From JAFCUW01 sp049898325 (GTDB taxonomy: Bacteria; Pseudomonadota; Gammaproteobacteria; Burkholderiales; Burkholderiaceae_D), in NCBI RefSeq assembly GCF_049898325.1, contig NZ_JAFCXL010000007.1:1-64000 (forward strand): DNA of 64,000 nt, in the 5' to 3' direction. Shown here piece after piece: positions 1-7,912 of this stretch. The position numbers and the translations under genes are program-made. The notes below the pieces were generated by a model. The model did no database searches, was not told the DNA's origin, and saw only the letters and a list, made by a program, of their open reading frames with translations. Positions within the stretch are counted from its first letter, which is position 1. Every line of letters begins with the position of its first letter.

Positions 1-119
1 CTGAATTTCCACATACACCTCGTTGGGTTTCAAGGCTGCTCCGCAAAGCAGCCATCTTCTCAAATCGGTGTATCAGTTTTCAATCGCTGCTGTGTATCAG
101 TTTACAACCGCTGCTGACA
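1..119. mobile_element. Possible end of an IS21-type insertion sequence
   Basis: Two 24-bp units lie directly head to tail at 68-91 and 92-115, both starting GTGTATCAGTTT and ending CGCTGCT, with 22 of 24 bases identical. A third partial copy (ACAACCGCTGCTG) is at 263-275. Multiple short repeats at the tips and a terminal CA (118-119) are typical of IS21-family ends, but the transposase genes would lie left of the window. A small hairpin (GGCTGCT/AGCAGCC) lies near 33-53. The family call is tentative. Confidence 0.35.
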
Positions 120-320
120 GCAACGACGAACGGCACCCGGCGAGCCATGAGGGCGGAGATGAATGCTACGTCGCGGCGTTAAGGGAGGGCTAATTTACTA
201 ACAGGGTTGGAAGGCATGCCGAAGGGGGGCAACGGTCGATTTCTAACAGGTGGTGAGCGTGTACAACCGCTGCTGCCGGGGTTAAGCTGGTGGTCCTGTT
301 CAATCACCCAAAGGATTACC

Positions 321-638
321 GTGCATAAAGTCAAACTGATTGTTCGTCGTGTCAATGGTTCTTCCATGGCTGGTGGGTACGTATGCGACCTTGATCTACC
401 CTTTGTGCCTACCGTTGGCATGCAGTTCGAGAAGGGAGGAAGCACAACGCTTTGGGAGACGGCGACCGGGGAGCTGAAGCCAGCCGTCGAGGCCGTCATT
501 TACAACATTGACGAAGAAGAGATTGTTTGTCTGTTCACCGTGGGGCAAGAGCTGCATTGCTCGTTCTGGACTACGCTGGACTATGAGGCGCTGGGTGAAG
601 GCTGCGCAGAGCTTGACTATTTCCGCAACGGACACTGA
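321..638 (+). CDS. Hypothetical protein, 105 aa
   Basis: The GTG at 321 is chosen because AAAGGA lies five bases upstream; an in-frame ATG at 207 lacks a ribosome site and would add a poor-looking extension. The product starts VHKVKLIVRR and looks like a small soluble mixed alpha/beta protein, with an acidic NIDEEEIVC stretch and no signal peptide or membrane segment. I do not recognise the family. It is followed 20 bases later by another unknown gene on the same strand, so the two may be cotranscribed. Both lie outside the satellite boundary at 1654. Confidence 0.55.
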   Translation: MHKVKLIVRRVNGSSMAGGYVCDLDLPFVPTVGMQFEKGGSTTLWETATGELKPAVEAVIYNIDEEEIVCLFTVGQELHCSFWTTLDYEALGEGCAELDYFRNGH

Positions 639-658
639 TGTGAAGCCGGAGCGCAATC

Positions 659-1276
659 ATGACCTATCCTGACAATGTTACTGCATTCAAAGACTTAATT
701 CTTGGTATCGCCGCCTGCGTCGGGATGGTGGTTGCAATCGTTGGACTGAGAACGTGGAATCGACAGCTCAAAGGTGGAGTGGAATACGAGCTTGCGAGAA
801 GACTGCTCCGTCAGACTTTCAGGCTGCGGGATGCAATCAAGGACGTACGCTACCACACGCTGACGTACGAGCGAGTGCAGGCCAAGGAGGGAGAGCCACC
901 GCTCGGAAGGGAGGACAGCGAGTATCGTGGACTGGTCCTCGCTTACGAAGGGCGATGGGGGAAACTGGTGGCAGTGCATAGCGACCTTCAGACTGACCTT
1001 ATCGAAGGGGAGGTCGTGTGGGGCGATGCCGTTCACCAGAAATTCAAATCCCTGCTGGCCCTTGTGGAAGAGCTTGGTAGTGCTATCCGAGCCTACCTTG
1101 CATCTTCAAATCCATCTCTCGATCCAGAAACTCGGGGCCTATATAGCGATATGCTTGCGAAGAAAAGAGACGTGATGTACGACACGAGCGATTTCCAGAG
1201 AAATGAATACACAGAAGAGATTAAGCTCGCGTTGGCAGAGACTGAGCAGTACCTCCGGCCTAAGTTGGATAGGTAG
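659..1276 (+). CDS. Hypothetical single-pass membrane protein, 205 aa
   Basis: Residues about 13-32 (LILGIAACVGMVVAIVGL) form one hydrophobic segment, followed by a basic residue cluster. The remaining 170 residues are charged, helical and probably cytoplasmic. This architecture recurs in small membrane-anchored proteins of accessory regions, but no catalytic motif is visible and I do not recognise the family. It follows the 105-aa gene by 20 bases. No downstream partner is visible before the satellite boundary. Confidence 0.6.
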   Translation: MTYPDNVTAFKDLILGIAACVGMVVAIVGLRTWNRQLKGGVEYELARRLLRQTFRLRDAIKDVRYHTLTYERVQAKEGEPPLGREDSEYRGLVLAYEGRWGKLVAVHSDLQTDLIEGEVVWGDAVHQKFKSLLALVEELGSAIRAYLASSNPSLDPETRGLYSDMLAKKRDVMYDTSDFQRNEYTEEIKLALAETEQYLRPKLDR

Positions 1277-1605
1277 TTCTTGCCCGTCAGCAAACCTAGT
1301 TTTCTTATGAGGAGAAATGCTGAGGGTCACATCTGACAAATGGACGCGAGTCCTGCCTTGGCTGCGAAATTGAGGACGGAAGTGATCAGACCATCTTCAA
1401 GTGCGGAGTTCTCAAACTCATTGTGAATATTTCGCCGTCGAGGAGTAGAACTGAACGGCACATCTCGCAAACAGGCACGTGCTCTTCCGTGGCCGCACAA
1501 TCCACGCTTGCTGACTACCCAGTGCCCATTTGCCGGATGCAACGCTCCCCACCCCACGCCCGCCTCCCTGCGCCGGCCGCCGCCCGTTTTCGTCCACCCA
1601 AACGC
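1277..1605. other. Intergenic stretch without a supported gene
   Basis: No open frame here has a credible start, ribosome site and protein-like composition. A minus-strand frame ending at 1327 has a plausible-looking tail (ALEDGLITSVLNFAAKAGL), but its upstream part is low-complexity noise. At best it is a gene remnant. Confidence 0.5.
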
Positions 1606-1638
1606 AAAAAATCCCCCAAGTCCTTGCTTACTCGGGGG
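1606..1638 (-). terminator. Candidate displaced terminator of the tRNA-Met gene
   Basis: CCCCC (1613-1617) pairs with GGGGG (1634-1638), helped by inner AGT/ACT pairs. A run of A at 1606-1611 becomes a U-tract on the minus strand. It lies just beyond the att-like repeat at 1654-1671, mirroring the arrangement beside the intact tRNA at 11152-11239. It is therefore probably the tRNA's original terminator, moved away by the island insertion. Confidence 0.5.
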
Positions 1639-1653
1639 CGTTTCTGGAATTCT

Positions 1654-1671
1654 TGGTGGGATAGGTGGACT
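1654..1671. repeat. attL-like repeat (copy of the tRNA-Met 3' end)
   Basis: TGGTGGGATAGGTGGACT matches the 3' end of the tRNA-Met gene at 11221-11239 (TGGTGGTGATAGGTGGACT) with one missing base. The 12-base core GATAGGTGGACT is identical. The tRNA end next to the integrase is intact, so this copy marks the far boundary of the island. Confidence 0.7.
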
Positions 1672-1728
1672 AGTATTGTGGCCTGAAAGCCGCACCAGCT
1701 GGCACTGTGCAGATATTGATTCCGGAAC

Positions 1729-1752
1729 ATGCCCCGAAAAATGCCCCCAAAA
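1729..1752 (+). repeat. Integrase arm-type repeats, left end
   Basis: Two 12-bp units stand head to tail: ATGCCCCGAAAA (1729-1740) and ATGCCCCCAAAA (1741-1752). The 11-mer TGCCCCGAAAA recurs exactly at 11101-11111, and inverted copies (TTTGGGGGCAT, CTTGGGGGCAT) lie at the integrase start. Paired short repeats just inside both att sites are what arm-type integrase or excisionase sites look like; the binding itself is inferred. Confidence 0.55.
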
Positions 1753-2479
1753 AAGATCGGCTGTTCAGCTCGCGGCGGCTTCCGCGATCTGATGATTGAT
1801 TTGAATCTTTAACACGGCTTTAACATCAGGGAAGCGCCGCATGTAGGGCGGTTTCTTCTATGACGGAGTGGCCGGCGCGGTGCGGCATTTGCTGAAAAGC
1901 GTTTGATTAACATGCCCTCAAAGGGGGATTTTTTCTGTGAATGGGAGAACATGCGGTGTCCTATGTGTTGCTTTTCGGAACTTTTGACCCGCCCCGCCTC
2001 TGGTCGACCCTGCGCCGACCTCCCGCACCGCGGGGTGTGGCCATAACTGGCGATACTCCACAGCGTGTGGAAGACCTCCACAACTGAGGCTGTCTCAAAC
2101 CGGGGGTCTCGATCGCCGCCAAAGTGACGGTCCGAAACGATGGCCCAAATATTCGGGTCGTCTAACCCGCTGGCAATACAGCCGGTCGACGGGCGCAAAC
2201 TTGATCCGGTCGTGGCCACTAGGGTCAGACTTGAAATCCACCCCCTACGAGTGATGCTACCGGGGGTGCATCACTTCTACGACTTGGCCGTAAAACCTCC
2301 AACCACCAACGGTGGACGGACTGGGCTAAATTTTCAGCCCTGAACCAAAATTCCTGAGTTTGCGGCGCCAACCACAATCTGTGGGCAGGCCGACGCCGGC
2401 CGCCAGCGGCGGATGGGCTGACTTTTCAGCGCATCATCGAACGGTTCGAAGATAGGGCCGCATTTGAAATGCCACCCTT
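1753..2479. other. Non-coding left interior of the island
   Basis: No supported gene is present. A 25-codon minus-strand frame (1765-1842, MRRFPDVKAVLKIQ...) looks protein-like but is too short to call. A hairpin GTGATGC/GCATCAC lies near 2250-2274. The segment may hold end-specific functions such as packaging signals, which I cannot recognise. Confidence 0.4.
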
Positions 2480-2724
2480 GTGACTTACTTCGGGTATGGC
2501 GCAAATTTGCGAGTGAAAATAAGTCACGCACAAACCCGGACACTTTGCGGACAAATTGCGGACATTTTCGCGAGTCGTTTAAAGCTACTCGCAAAGGGTC
2601 TGCGCAGTACGCAGCACCTTTTGGCGAATCTTCAGTGCATCGTGAGATAGAACCAATTTTGGACGCATCTCACGGCACCTGCTTTCACCGTGAGATGCGG
2701 GCAGATTTGCGCGCATCTATCTGC
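2480..2724. promoter_or_regulatory. Candidate replication origin: iterons and palindromes
   Basis: Three CGGACA repeats start at 2537, 2548 and 2559, exactly 11 bp apart. Around them lie a GTGACTTA/TAAGTCAC inverted pair (2480-2487, 2520-2527) enclosing the 12-bp palindrome CGCAAATTTGCG (2500-2511). GCGAGT/ACTCGC (2570-2575, 2587-2592), a 12-bp inverted repeat CGCATCTCACGG (2664-2675, mate 2688-2699) and GCAGAT/ATCTGC (2701-2706, 2719-2724) follow. Such clusters mark initiator-binding origins or control regions. The island encodes a RepA-like helicase, so an origin is the favoured inference. Confidence 0.45.
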
Positions 2725-2860
2725 TTCCCCCAGTGAGGGAGAACTCTGAAAACGCATCAGGAAAAAAGTTTTCAATTCGCGGGTGTGTGCAAAGAGGTAG
2801 GGAGCGGTCCTGCCCTGGGCGTGCTGGCGCGCTTTGGTGGTGCCCTGCCGGCGCCGCCCA

Positions 2861-2889
2861 ATAAAAAGCCCAGCCGTTGCGGGCTGGGC
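2861..2889 (-). terminator. Rho-independent terminator of the capsid transcript
   Basis: GCCCAGCC (2868-2875) and GGCTGGGC (2882-2889) form an 8-bp GC stem with a six-base loop. The A-run at 2863-2867 gives a U-tract on the minus strand. It lies about 90 bases beyond the capsid stop codon and so closes the morphogenesis operon. Confidence 0.8.
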
Positions 2890-2976
2890 CAGTCCTGCCG
2901 CTTCGTCCCTCGACGCCGGCAGGGTCTCATGGTTATCGGACTCGGGCCACTCATGAGTTACGCCCGTTGGAGATCG

Positions 2977-4167
2977 TTACACCGTGGTGAAGGTGCCTTT
3001 CACCAGCATGTCAGGGCGGTTCACCGCGAGCGCCAGACGTTCCTCGGCGAGGATGGCCACCAAGTTGCGGGTGAAGAAGTCGGCGTGCTGGGTGGCGATT
3101 TCGACGGTGGCCTGCTGGCGGTCATACAGGCGGGCTGCGCGGGAGAAGTCACCCACCAGGAACTCATTGGCGGCCAGGGCATCGGTGACCACCACAGGCA
3201 CGCGCCACACGCTGGTGCGGCCGTCGGCATCGGTCACCGTGTAGGCCAGCTGGTAGCGTCCCTCGTTGTCCTTGTCGAGCTCGAGCAGTTCAAGGCCAAT
3301 CGGGTTGATGACCACACCAGTGGCCACCCCGCGCGCCAGCTGCACCTGAGTGATGGCGCGGCGGAGGGTGTCGCTTGGCGAGTCACCAACCACCGCGCGG
3401 CTGTAGGCCACTGCCTGGGTCCACAGCCCGTTGATGTTGACGCCGGTGCCGTTGCCTTTCAAGAGCTGGGCATCCTCGGTCAGTTGCAGGGCGTCGCGCA
3501 GCTCGGTGTCGATGTAGTCGGCCAGCAGCGCCTCGTCGTCAAGCGCTTGGCGGGATGCTGGAATCCAGACTGCAATCGTGCGGACTGGCGCCTGCTTCAA
3601 TTCAAAGGCCAGTGCCATCTCGGCCTTCTGGTCACCTTCGGCCGCTTGGATTGCGGCGCTGCCGGTGCGGGTGCCGAGCAGGTACTCGATACTGGGGGCG
3701 GTGGTGGGGCGGGTCACCAGTAGGTCACGAACCGCGGTGCGGCGGCCGAGTGGGCCGTAAATCTCGGTGTCGCGTTCTGCGCGGGCGTGAGTGTCGGTGT
3801 TGGTCACTGCCGCTTTCTGACCGAGCCCGAATCCCTTTACAGAGATGCGCAGGTTCTTGACCGCATCGGCGCGGATCAGGTCCAGGCCGTCGCTTTTCAA
3901 GACGATCGAGCTGACGCTGTCGGTGGACTCGTCGTCTGACGAATTGCCTCCACCGGGGCGGCGTACTGCTTTCTGCGCCAGTTCCATGACTTCCGCTTTG
4001 ACGCCCGATACCAGTTCGGTCAGACTTTTCACCTTGCTGTCTGTGGTGTCGATGCGGGCGTTGGCCGCCTTGCTAAAGGTCGTGATTGCTGCGGCAACGT
4101 CGTTATCATCGCCGGCTTGCATGCCCGATTTGGTCAGAAGGGGCGTGCTGTTGGTGTGGTTTTTCAT
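2977..4167 (-). CDS. Phage major capsid protein, HK97 fold
   Basis: This 396-aa protein has the layout of HK97 gp5-like capsid proteins. An N-terminal charged, coiled-coil-like delta region (about residues 20-70) is followed by a low-complexity linker with GGGNSSDDESTD. The shell domain then has typical stretches such as RRTAVRDLLVTRPTTAPSIE, TIAVWIPASRQALDDE, LLKGNGTG and GVVINPIGLELLELDKD. The start overlaps the upstream protease stop by four bases (ATGA), as in many phage head modules. A strong terminator follows. It would build an icosahedral head after delta-domain cleavage by the neighbouring protease. No portal or terminase gene accompanies it, so it needs partners from elsewhere or is a remnant. 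Confidence 0.9.
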   Translation of the reverse strand: MKNHTNSTPLLTKSGMQAGDDNDVAAAITTFSKAANARIDTTDSKVKSLTELVSGVKAEVMELAQKAVRRPGGGNSSDDESTDSVSSIVLKSDGLDLIRADAVKNLRISVKGFGLGQKAAVTNTDTHARAERDTEIYGPLGRRTAVRDLLVTRPTTAPSIEYLLGTRTGSAAIQAAEGDQKAEMALAFELKQAPVRTIAVWIPASRQALDDEALLADYIDTELRDALQLTEDAQLLKGNGTGVNINGLWTQAVAYSRAVVGDSPSDTLRRAITQVQLARGVATGVVINPIGLELLELDKDNEGRYQLAYTVTDADGRTSVWRVPVVVTDALAANEFLVGDFSRAARLYDRQQATVEIATQHADFFTRNLVAILAEERLALAVNRPDMLVKGTFTTV

Positions 4168-4817
4168 TGTGGAGCTTTCGTAAAGAGTTGTGATGCGGCG
4201 GAGAGTGCCGCAATAAGTTCGTTGGATTTGTCTGGCGCCGAGCCGAGGCCGCTAAAGCCCTTGGCTGCGATGCTTCGCGCTTCGTTCCTGGAGTAGCCCA
4301 TTTCCTTGAGCGCCTCTTCCAGGGCGCGTACGGTGGCCGGCTTGATCGCTTGCGCCTTGACGGAGCTGATGCGGGCGGCAGAGTCGGCAGGGACGGAGAC
4401 GATGGAGACTTCGGCCAGGTCGATCCGCTTGAGGAAATTGACGCCCTCCCGAAATTCGGAACCACCTTGTGGCACGCGGTATCCGATTGACAGGCCGTTG
4501 ATGTCGCCGGCCCGCAAGTGCTCGAAGGCGTCGGTGCCGGCACTGGTTCTCATGTTGATCTGGCCCGTGAGCTTGAGGCCGCGTGCGTCCTCGAACATTT
4601 CGGTCCATCGCCCTACTGGTGATTCAGGCTTATGCGCCCAGAGCATCACAGGTGCGCTGCCGTTGGCCTTGTGCTGGGCCAGCGTTTCGCGGAAGGCGCC
4701 TTTGATGATGGTGTCGCCGTAGGAGTCGACACCCCCAAAAACCGCCCCGTAACCGGATATGAGGCCTTGAGATTCCGAGCGAAGTTCGAGTAGTGGCAGT
4801 GAGATTTGCAGCGTCAT
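4164..4817 (-). CDS. HK97-family prohead protease
   Basis: This 217-aa serine protease processes the capsid precursor during head maturation. The family pattern is visible: GLISGYGAVFGGVDSYGDTI near the N-terminus, the catalytic-type His in MLWAHKPESPVGRW (about residue 61) and the Ser in INGLSIGYRVP (about residue 111), then LAEVSIVSVPAD. ATG at 4817 follows AAAGGA (minus strand) with suitable spacing. It is the first gene of a two-gene protease-capsid unit. A 139-bp gap with repeats separates this unit from the small-gene operon, implying its own promoter. Confidence 0.9.
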   Translation of the reverse strand: MTLQISLPLLELRSESQGLISGYGAVFGGVDSYGDTIIKGAFRETLAQHKANGSAPVMLWAHKPESPVGRWTEMFEDARGLKLTGQINMRTSAGTDAFEHLRAGDINGLSIGYRVPQGGSEFREGVNFLKRIDLAEVSIVSVPADSAARISSVKAQAIKPATVRALEEALKEMGYSRNEARSIAAKGFSGLGSAPDKSNELIAALSAASQLFTKAPQ

Positions 4818-4844
4818 GTGGTTCCTTTTATCCGAGCGAAAACG

Positions 4845-4922
4845 AACACCGTCAAAGGTGTTGAATTAACTTCGGCAGGCATCCCGCGCTGCTGTTGAAG
4901 TGGACTTGGCGGCATCCCGCGC
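4845..4922 (-). promoter_or_regulatory. Repeats upstream of the protease-capsid unit
   Basis: The 12-mer GGCATCCCGCGC occurs at 4878-4889 and 4911-4922, start to start 33 bp (about three helical turns). An inverted repeat AACACC/GGTGTT lies at 4845-4850/4857-4862. The position just before the only morphogenetic genes suggests an activator or operator region for late expression, possibly read by a helper phage or AlpA. Function is inferred. Confidence 0.4.
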
Positions 4923-4956
4923 ACCATGTCACAAGGCAAGTATACGATTTTCGATT

Positions 4957-5250
4957 TCAATGTGCAACCCCTCCGTTTCCGGAGCCTACGACAGCGACAG
5001 TCGCCAAGGTGCGGTGCCGGCCTTCGCGCTCCACCGCAACCAGGCTCATGAGGTTGTTTGCATGACGGTCGACGGTGACCTCCAGGCCGACGCGGCCGCC
5101 GCCGTCGATCACTTGCATCATTGATGCTTGGAGTTCCGCCGGTAGTTCTTTGCTGATGATTTCCATGAGGTCGCTGGCGGCGCGCATGAAGGCGGCGGAT
5201 TGTTTCGAGAGCGCTGCGGCATCGCTTGTAGGGACAAATTTATTGGTCAT
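4957..5250 (-). CDS. Satellite hypothetical protein, 97 aa
   Basis: The last gene of the overlapping chain that begins with alpA. Its ATG shares four bases with the stop of the 151-aa gene. Residues 15-50 (LSKQSAAFMRAASDLMEIISKE) look helical; the second half looks like beta strands with DGGGRVGLEVTVDRHANN. I do not recognise a family. Its link to replication or regulation is based only on operon position. Confidence 0.7.
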   Translation of the reverse strand: MTNKFVPTSDAAALSKQSAAFMRAASDLMEIISKELPAELQASMMQVIDGGGRVGLEVTVDRHANNLMSLVAVEREGRHRTLATVAVVGSGNGGVAH

Positions 5251-5702
5251 TTTTTTCTTTCAGTTTTTTCAAGGGCGCGCAGTTCAGCCCGGAACCAGTC
5301 AATGGCGTGCGGGATGCTGGCCAAGCTTTGCGAGTAGCTGGCGGCGCGCATGCGCTGCTTGGCTTCGTCACTGACCTTGGCGCTGGCGCAGTAGGCGTTA
5401 ATCAGGCTGTTCAGGTCCGCGATCATGTACAGCCAGATGGCCGGCGTGCGCGGCTGAATTGAGATGGCGGCCATGGCCTCAGCTTCTTCCCGCGTCATGC
5501 CGTCGACCGTCATAAATTCGGTTACCAGGTCGATAGCTGGCGCGGCCGACAGATAGGCGAGCAACGCCGCTTTGTTGGCGCGCACCGCCTCGGCCACCGC
5601 ATTTACCGCATTCGGCGAGCCCCGCAATTTCAGCGTGGCGCCGACCAGGTGCACCGAAACACCGGCGGCGGAACAGTCATCAATGAGAGTCTGCGGGCTC
5701 AT
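5247..5702 (-). CDS. Satellite protein with TubC-docking-like N-terminus, 151 aa
   Basis: Residues 3-50 (LIDDCSAAGVSVHLVGATLKL followed by EAVRANKAALLAYL) resemble the small TubC N-terminal docking domain. That fold is also seen in phage and plasmid proteins next to DNA primases and helicases. The rest is helical with no catalytic motif. The gene overlaps the helicase stop by four bases, which supports a role as a helicase accessory or loader; this is inference. Confidence 0.7.
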   Translation of the reverse strand: MSPQTLIDDCSAAGVSVHLVGATLKLRGSPNAVNAVAEAVRANKAALLAYLSAAPAIDLVTEFMTVDGMTREEAEAMAAISIQPRTPAIWLYMIADLNSLINAYCASAKVSDEAKQRMRAASYSQSLASIPHAIDWFRAELRALEKTERKK

Positions 5703-6934
5703 ATGTCGACCTCGATCGTGCCGGTCAATCCCGCGATAATCTCCGAAGGGTGCGCCGAAGGGAGCGAAGGGAGCACATTATTATGTGTGCGCTCTTCGCT
5801 CCCTTCGTGCTCCCTTCGGGGGCTAGTTGCTGGCAAGAACCACATCCAAGGGCCGCCCATGCTGAGCTTTTTGGACTCGATACCCATTGATTTTTTCAGG
5901 CGCTTGGCTGTATCCCATGAGTGCCCGGAGTCGCGCACCTCGGCCATAAGTGCCTTGGTCGTCATCGATCCGCCGGCATCAAACAAGGTGTCTTTCAGCA
6001 TTTGTTCCAGGTCGTCGCTGGTTCCGCCGTCCGAATTTTCTTCGGTTTCGACGTCCCCGAGGATTTCTCTGGCTGTCCCTTCGATGATCCCATCCCAAAC
6101 GGCATGCGTTGCCGCGATACCGCCGGCGATCGTCACCAGGTCCAGGGAGTAGGCTACGCCGCCATCGTCCGGTGCAATGTTGGACTTGGCGCGCGCCAGA
6201 ACGCGGCGTGTGCTGTCTTCTTCCTTTGCGGTCACCAGCACCATGCGGGCCAGCGCGCCGAACGCCTGGGAGCCGATTACGCGGTCCTGTGGCGCTTTGC
6301 CGGCGCCGCCCTTGGCAAAGTGCGTAATCCCGATGACAGCGCAGCTGTGCGCCTCTGCGAAGTCGACCACCGCTTGCAGGCTGCGCCGCACATCGTTCGC
6401 CCGGTGCATGTCACCAGCGACCGCCGACACGATCGGGTCGATGATGAGCAAGGACACGCCGCCGATGCGCTCCACAGCGCGGTGCAGCTCCGGTATGTCC
6501 TGGGACGGATCGAATGGGACGCTCTCCCCATGCTGCACAATGCCTTCGATGAAATGGCAGCGATTCAGGTCGGCGCCAGACGCGATCAGACGCGGCACTA
6601 GCGTATCGTCTGCCACATCCTCGGACGACCACACCAGCACGTTTCCTTTGCGCTTCGTGACGGCGCCATCAGGCCAGCGGCCGCCGGTGGTGATGGTGGC
6701 GGCCAGGCCGAGCGCAAGTGTCGTCTTTCCAGTACCGGCGGCGCCGGCCAGGATGGTCAGCTTGCCAGCAGGTAGCCAGCCGGGCCACAGCCAATCGATG
6801 GCCAGTGGCTTAATGCTGGCGCCACACCGAATCTTGACCACGCGCGCATCTTCGATCATGGCGCGGCTGGCGGTGCGCTCGGCGAGCAAGGCCGCATGTG
6901 CCGGCTCCAAGGCGAACCCTTCAATAATTTTCAT
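5699..6934 (-). CDS. RepA-like AAA/RecA-fold helicase
   Basis: This 411-aa protein carries a P-loop GAAGTGKTTLALGLAA (about residues 64-79) and a Walker B-like VSLLIIDPIVSAV. A GITHFAKGGAGKAPQDRVIGS segment is typical of RepA/AAA_25 hexameric helicases of plasmids and phage satellites. The last 100 residues (MTTKALMAEVRDSGHSWDTAKRL) look like a winged helix. It presumably unwinds the island's origin. The ATG at 6934 overlaps the previous stop (ATGA); a longer upstream frame to 7024 would overlap that gene heavily and is rejected. No primase domain is present, so priming must come from the host or elsewhere. Confidence 0.85.
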   Translation of the reverse strand: MKIIEGFALEPAHAALLAERTASRAMIEDARVVKIRCGASIKPLAIDWLWPGWLPAGKLTILAGAAGTGKTTLALGLAATITTGGRWPDGAVTKRKGNVLVWSSEDVADDTLVPRLIASGADLNRCHFIEGIVQHGESVPFDPSQDIPELHRAVERIGGVSLLIIDPIVSAVAGDMHRANDVRRSLQAVVDFAEAHSCAVIGITHFAKGGAGKAPQDRVIGSQAFGALARMVLVTAKEEDSTRRVLARAKSNIAPDDGGVAYSLDLVTIAGGIAATHAVWDGIIEGTAREILGDVETEENSDGGTSDDLEQMLKDTLFDAGGSMTTKALMAEVRDSGHSWDTAKRLKKSMGIESKKLSMGGPWMWFLPATSPRREHEGSEERTHNNVLPSLPSAHPSEIIAGLTGTIEVDI

Positions 6935-7248
6935 GGCGTCCCCAGTTTCAGAAATGCGACCCGCTTTATGTCCAGGTCGATCACGACAAGTCGGCGGGGG
7001 CTCGCGGCGGCAAGAACACCACACAGCGCGCGCAGGGCGCCGTAACGCGTCGTGTCGCCGTGGTAGGTCAGAATGATGTCGAGCCCAATAACCGGCCGGC
7101 AGTCAGCGGCGGTGGGGAGCACGGCAGTATCGATCGCAATGGCGCAGCGCTTCGGAGGTCTGAATCCGAGGCCCAGCCATACCTCACGGCGCACCGGCTG
7201 CATGCCGGCGGCGACCATCGAATCGAGCTGGTGGAGTGGGTTCGTCAT
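6931..7248 (-). CDS. Satellite hypothetical protein, 105 aa
   Basis: A small protein with alternating hydrophobic strands (CRPVIGLDIILTYHGDTTRYG, RRLVVIDLDI) that could form a compact alpha/beta fold. It sits immediately before the helicase with a four-base overlap, a position often held by a replication accessory gene. No known motif is seen, and the function is unassigned. Confidence 0.65.
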   Translation of the reverse strand: MTNPLHQLDSMVAAGMQPVRREVWLGLGFRPPKRCAIAIDTAVLPTAADCRPVIGLDIILTYHGDTTRYGALRALCGVLAAASPRRLVVIDLDIKRVAFLKLGTP

Positions 7249-7610
7249 TTGGCAGCCCCTTTCTTCGATGCTTCTCTATCGCGCTTGAGGATGCCGTCCA
7301 TTTCGTCTTCAACGTCGATCAGGTATTGCACCTCGACTGCCATGTGGCGGATGATGCCGCCGATGCCGATCAGATCGCGATCATCAACCGCTTCGCTGAT
7401 CTGCGAGAGCTGCATCATCAGGTTTCCGATGGTTTCAATCCCCATCAGCAGGGTCTCCTTCGCGTTGTTGGCATGCGAGGAAGCAGCGCCCACCGCATTG
7501 CGCATTCCGTCGTCAAGCGGCTCGCCGCCGTCAACGTCACCGATGGCCTTCATCAGGTTTGGAAGCTCATAGCTCGGACGGCTCGCATGTTTGAAAGCTG
7601 GGTTGCTCAT
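7245..7610 (-). CDS. Satellite hypothetical protein, 121 aa
   Basis: Mostly alpha-helical, with long amphipathic stretches (LLMGIETIGNLMMQLSQISEAVDD and RHMAVEVQYLIDVEDEMDGI) and a lysine-rich tail. It shows length and composition similarity to the following 101-aa gene product (both helical, with MQ/LM-rich cores), so the two may be related. It is part of the chain of four-base overlaps. Function unknown. Confidence 0.65.
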   Translation of the reverse strand: MSNPAFKHASRPSYELPNLMKAIGDVDGGEPLDDGMRNAVGAASSHANNAKETLLMGIETIGNLMMQLSQISEAVDDRDLIGIGGIIRHMAVEVQYLIDVEDEMDGILKRDREASKKGAAK

Positions 7611-7912
7611 TTTTTAGCTCCCTTCAACGCTTCGGCTTCCAGGTAATCGATGCGGTCCTCTGCGGCGCCAGTCATCAAGTTGAGCGATGAAACCATCAGG
7701 CCAACCAGCCCATCAAGGTCATCGACCGACAACAGTGGCTGCACGCCAGCGCTGGCATGAATCAAATCCTTCTGGACGATCGTTGCGATGGTTTGCGCGC
7801 CGCGCGCCACTGTCTTCACCATTGCGGCAAAGCGGGCATCAGAGCTGTCTTCAAGTCGATAGGGAAGCCACGAAAACGGCCGGTGCATTGGGATATGAGG
7901 GGAATGGCTCAT
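7607..7912 (-). CDS. Satellite hypothetical protein, 101 aa
   Basis: The start at 7912 is set by the ATGA overlap with the previous stop; a longer frame upstream would run through that gene. The product is helical (DARFAAMVKTVARGAQTIATI, DLDGLVGLMVSSLNLMTGAAEDRIDYLEAEA) and ends KGAKK, much like the neighbouring 121-aa protein ending KKGAAK. This hints at an old duplication. Function unknown. Confidence 0.65.
   Translation of the reverse strand: MSHSPHIPMHRPFSWLPYRLEDSSDARFAAMVKTVARGAQTIATIVQKDLIHASAGVQPLLSVDDLDGLVGLMVSSLNLMTGAAEDRIDYLEAEALKGAKK

Noticed and set aside
1327..1695. 122-residue minus-strand frame across the island boundary
   Set aside because: Runs through the att-like repeat and hairpin, with a proline/glycine-rich upstream part; only the last 30 residues look protein-like.
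1765..1842. 25-codon minus-strand frame with protein-like composition
   Set aside because: Too short, no upstream coding continuation because of an in-frame stop just before it; possible remnant only.
2785..3723. 312-residue plus-strand frame opposite the capsid gene
   Set aside because: Antisense to a well-supported capsid gene and starting inside its terminator region.
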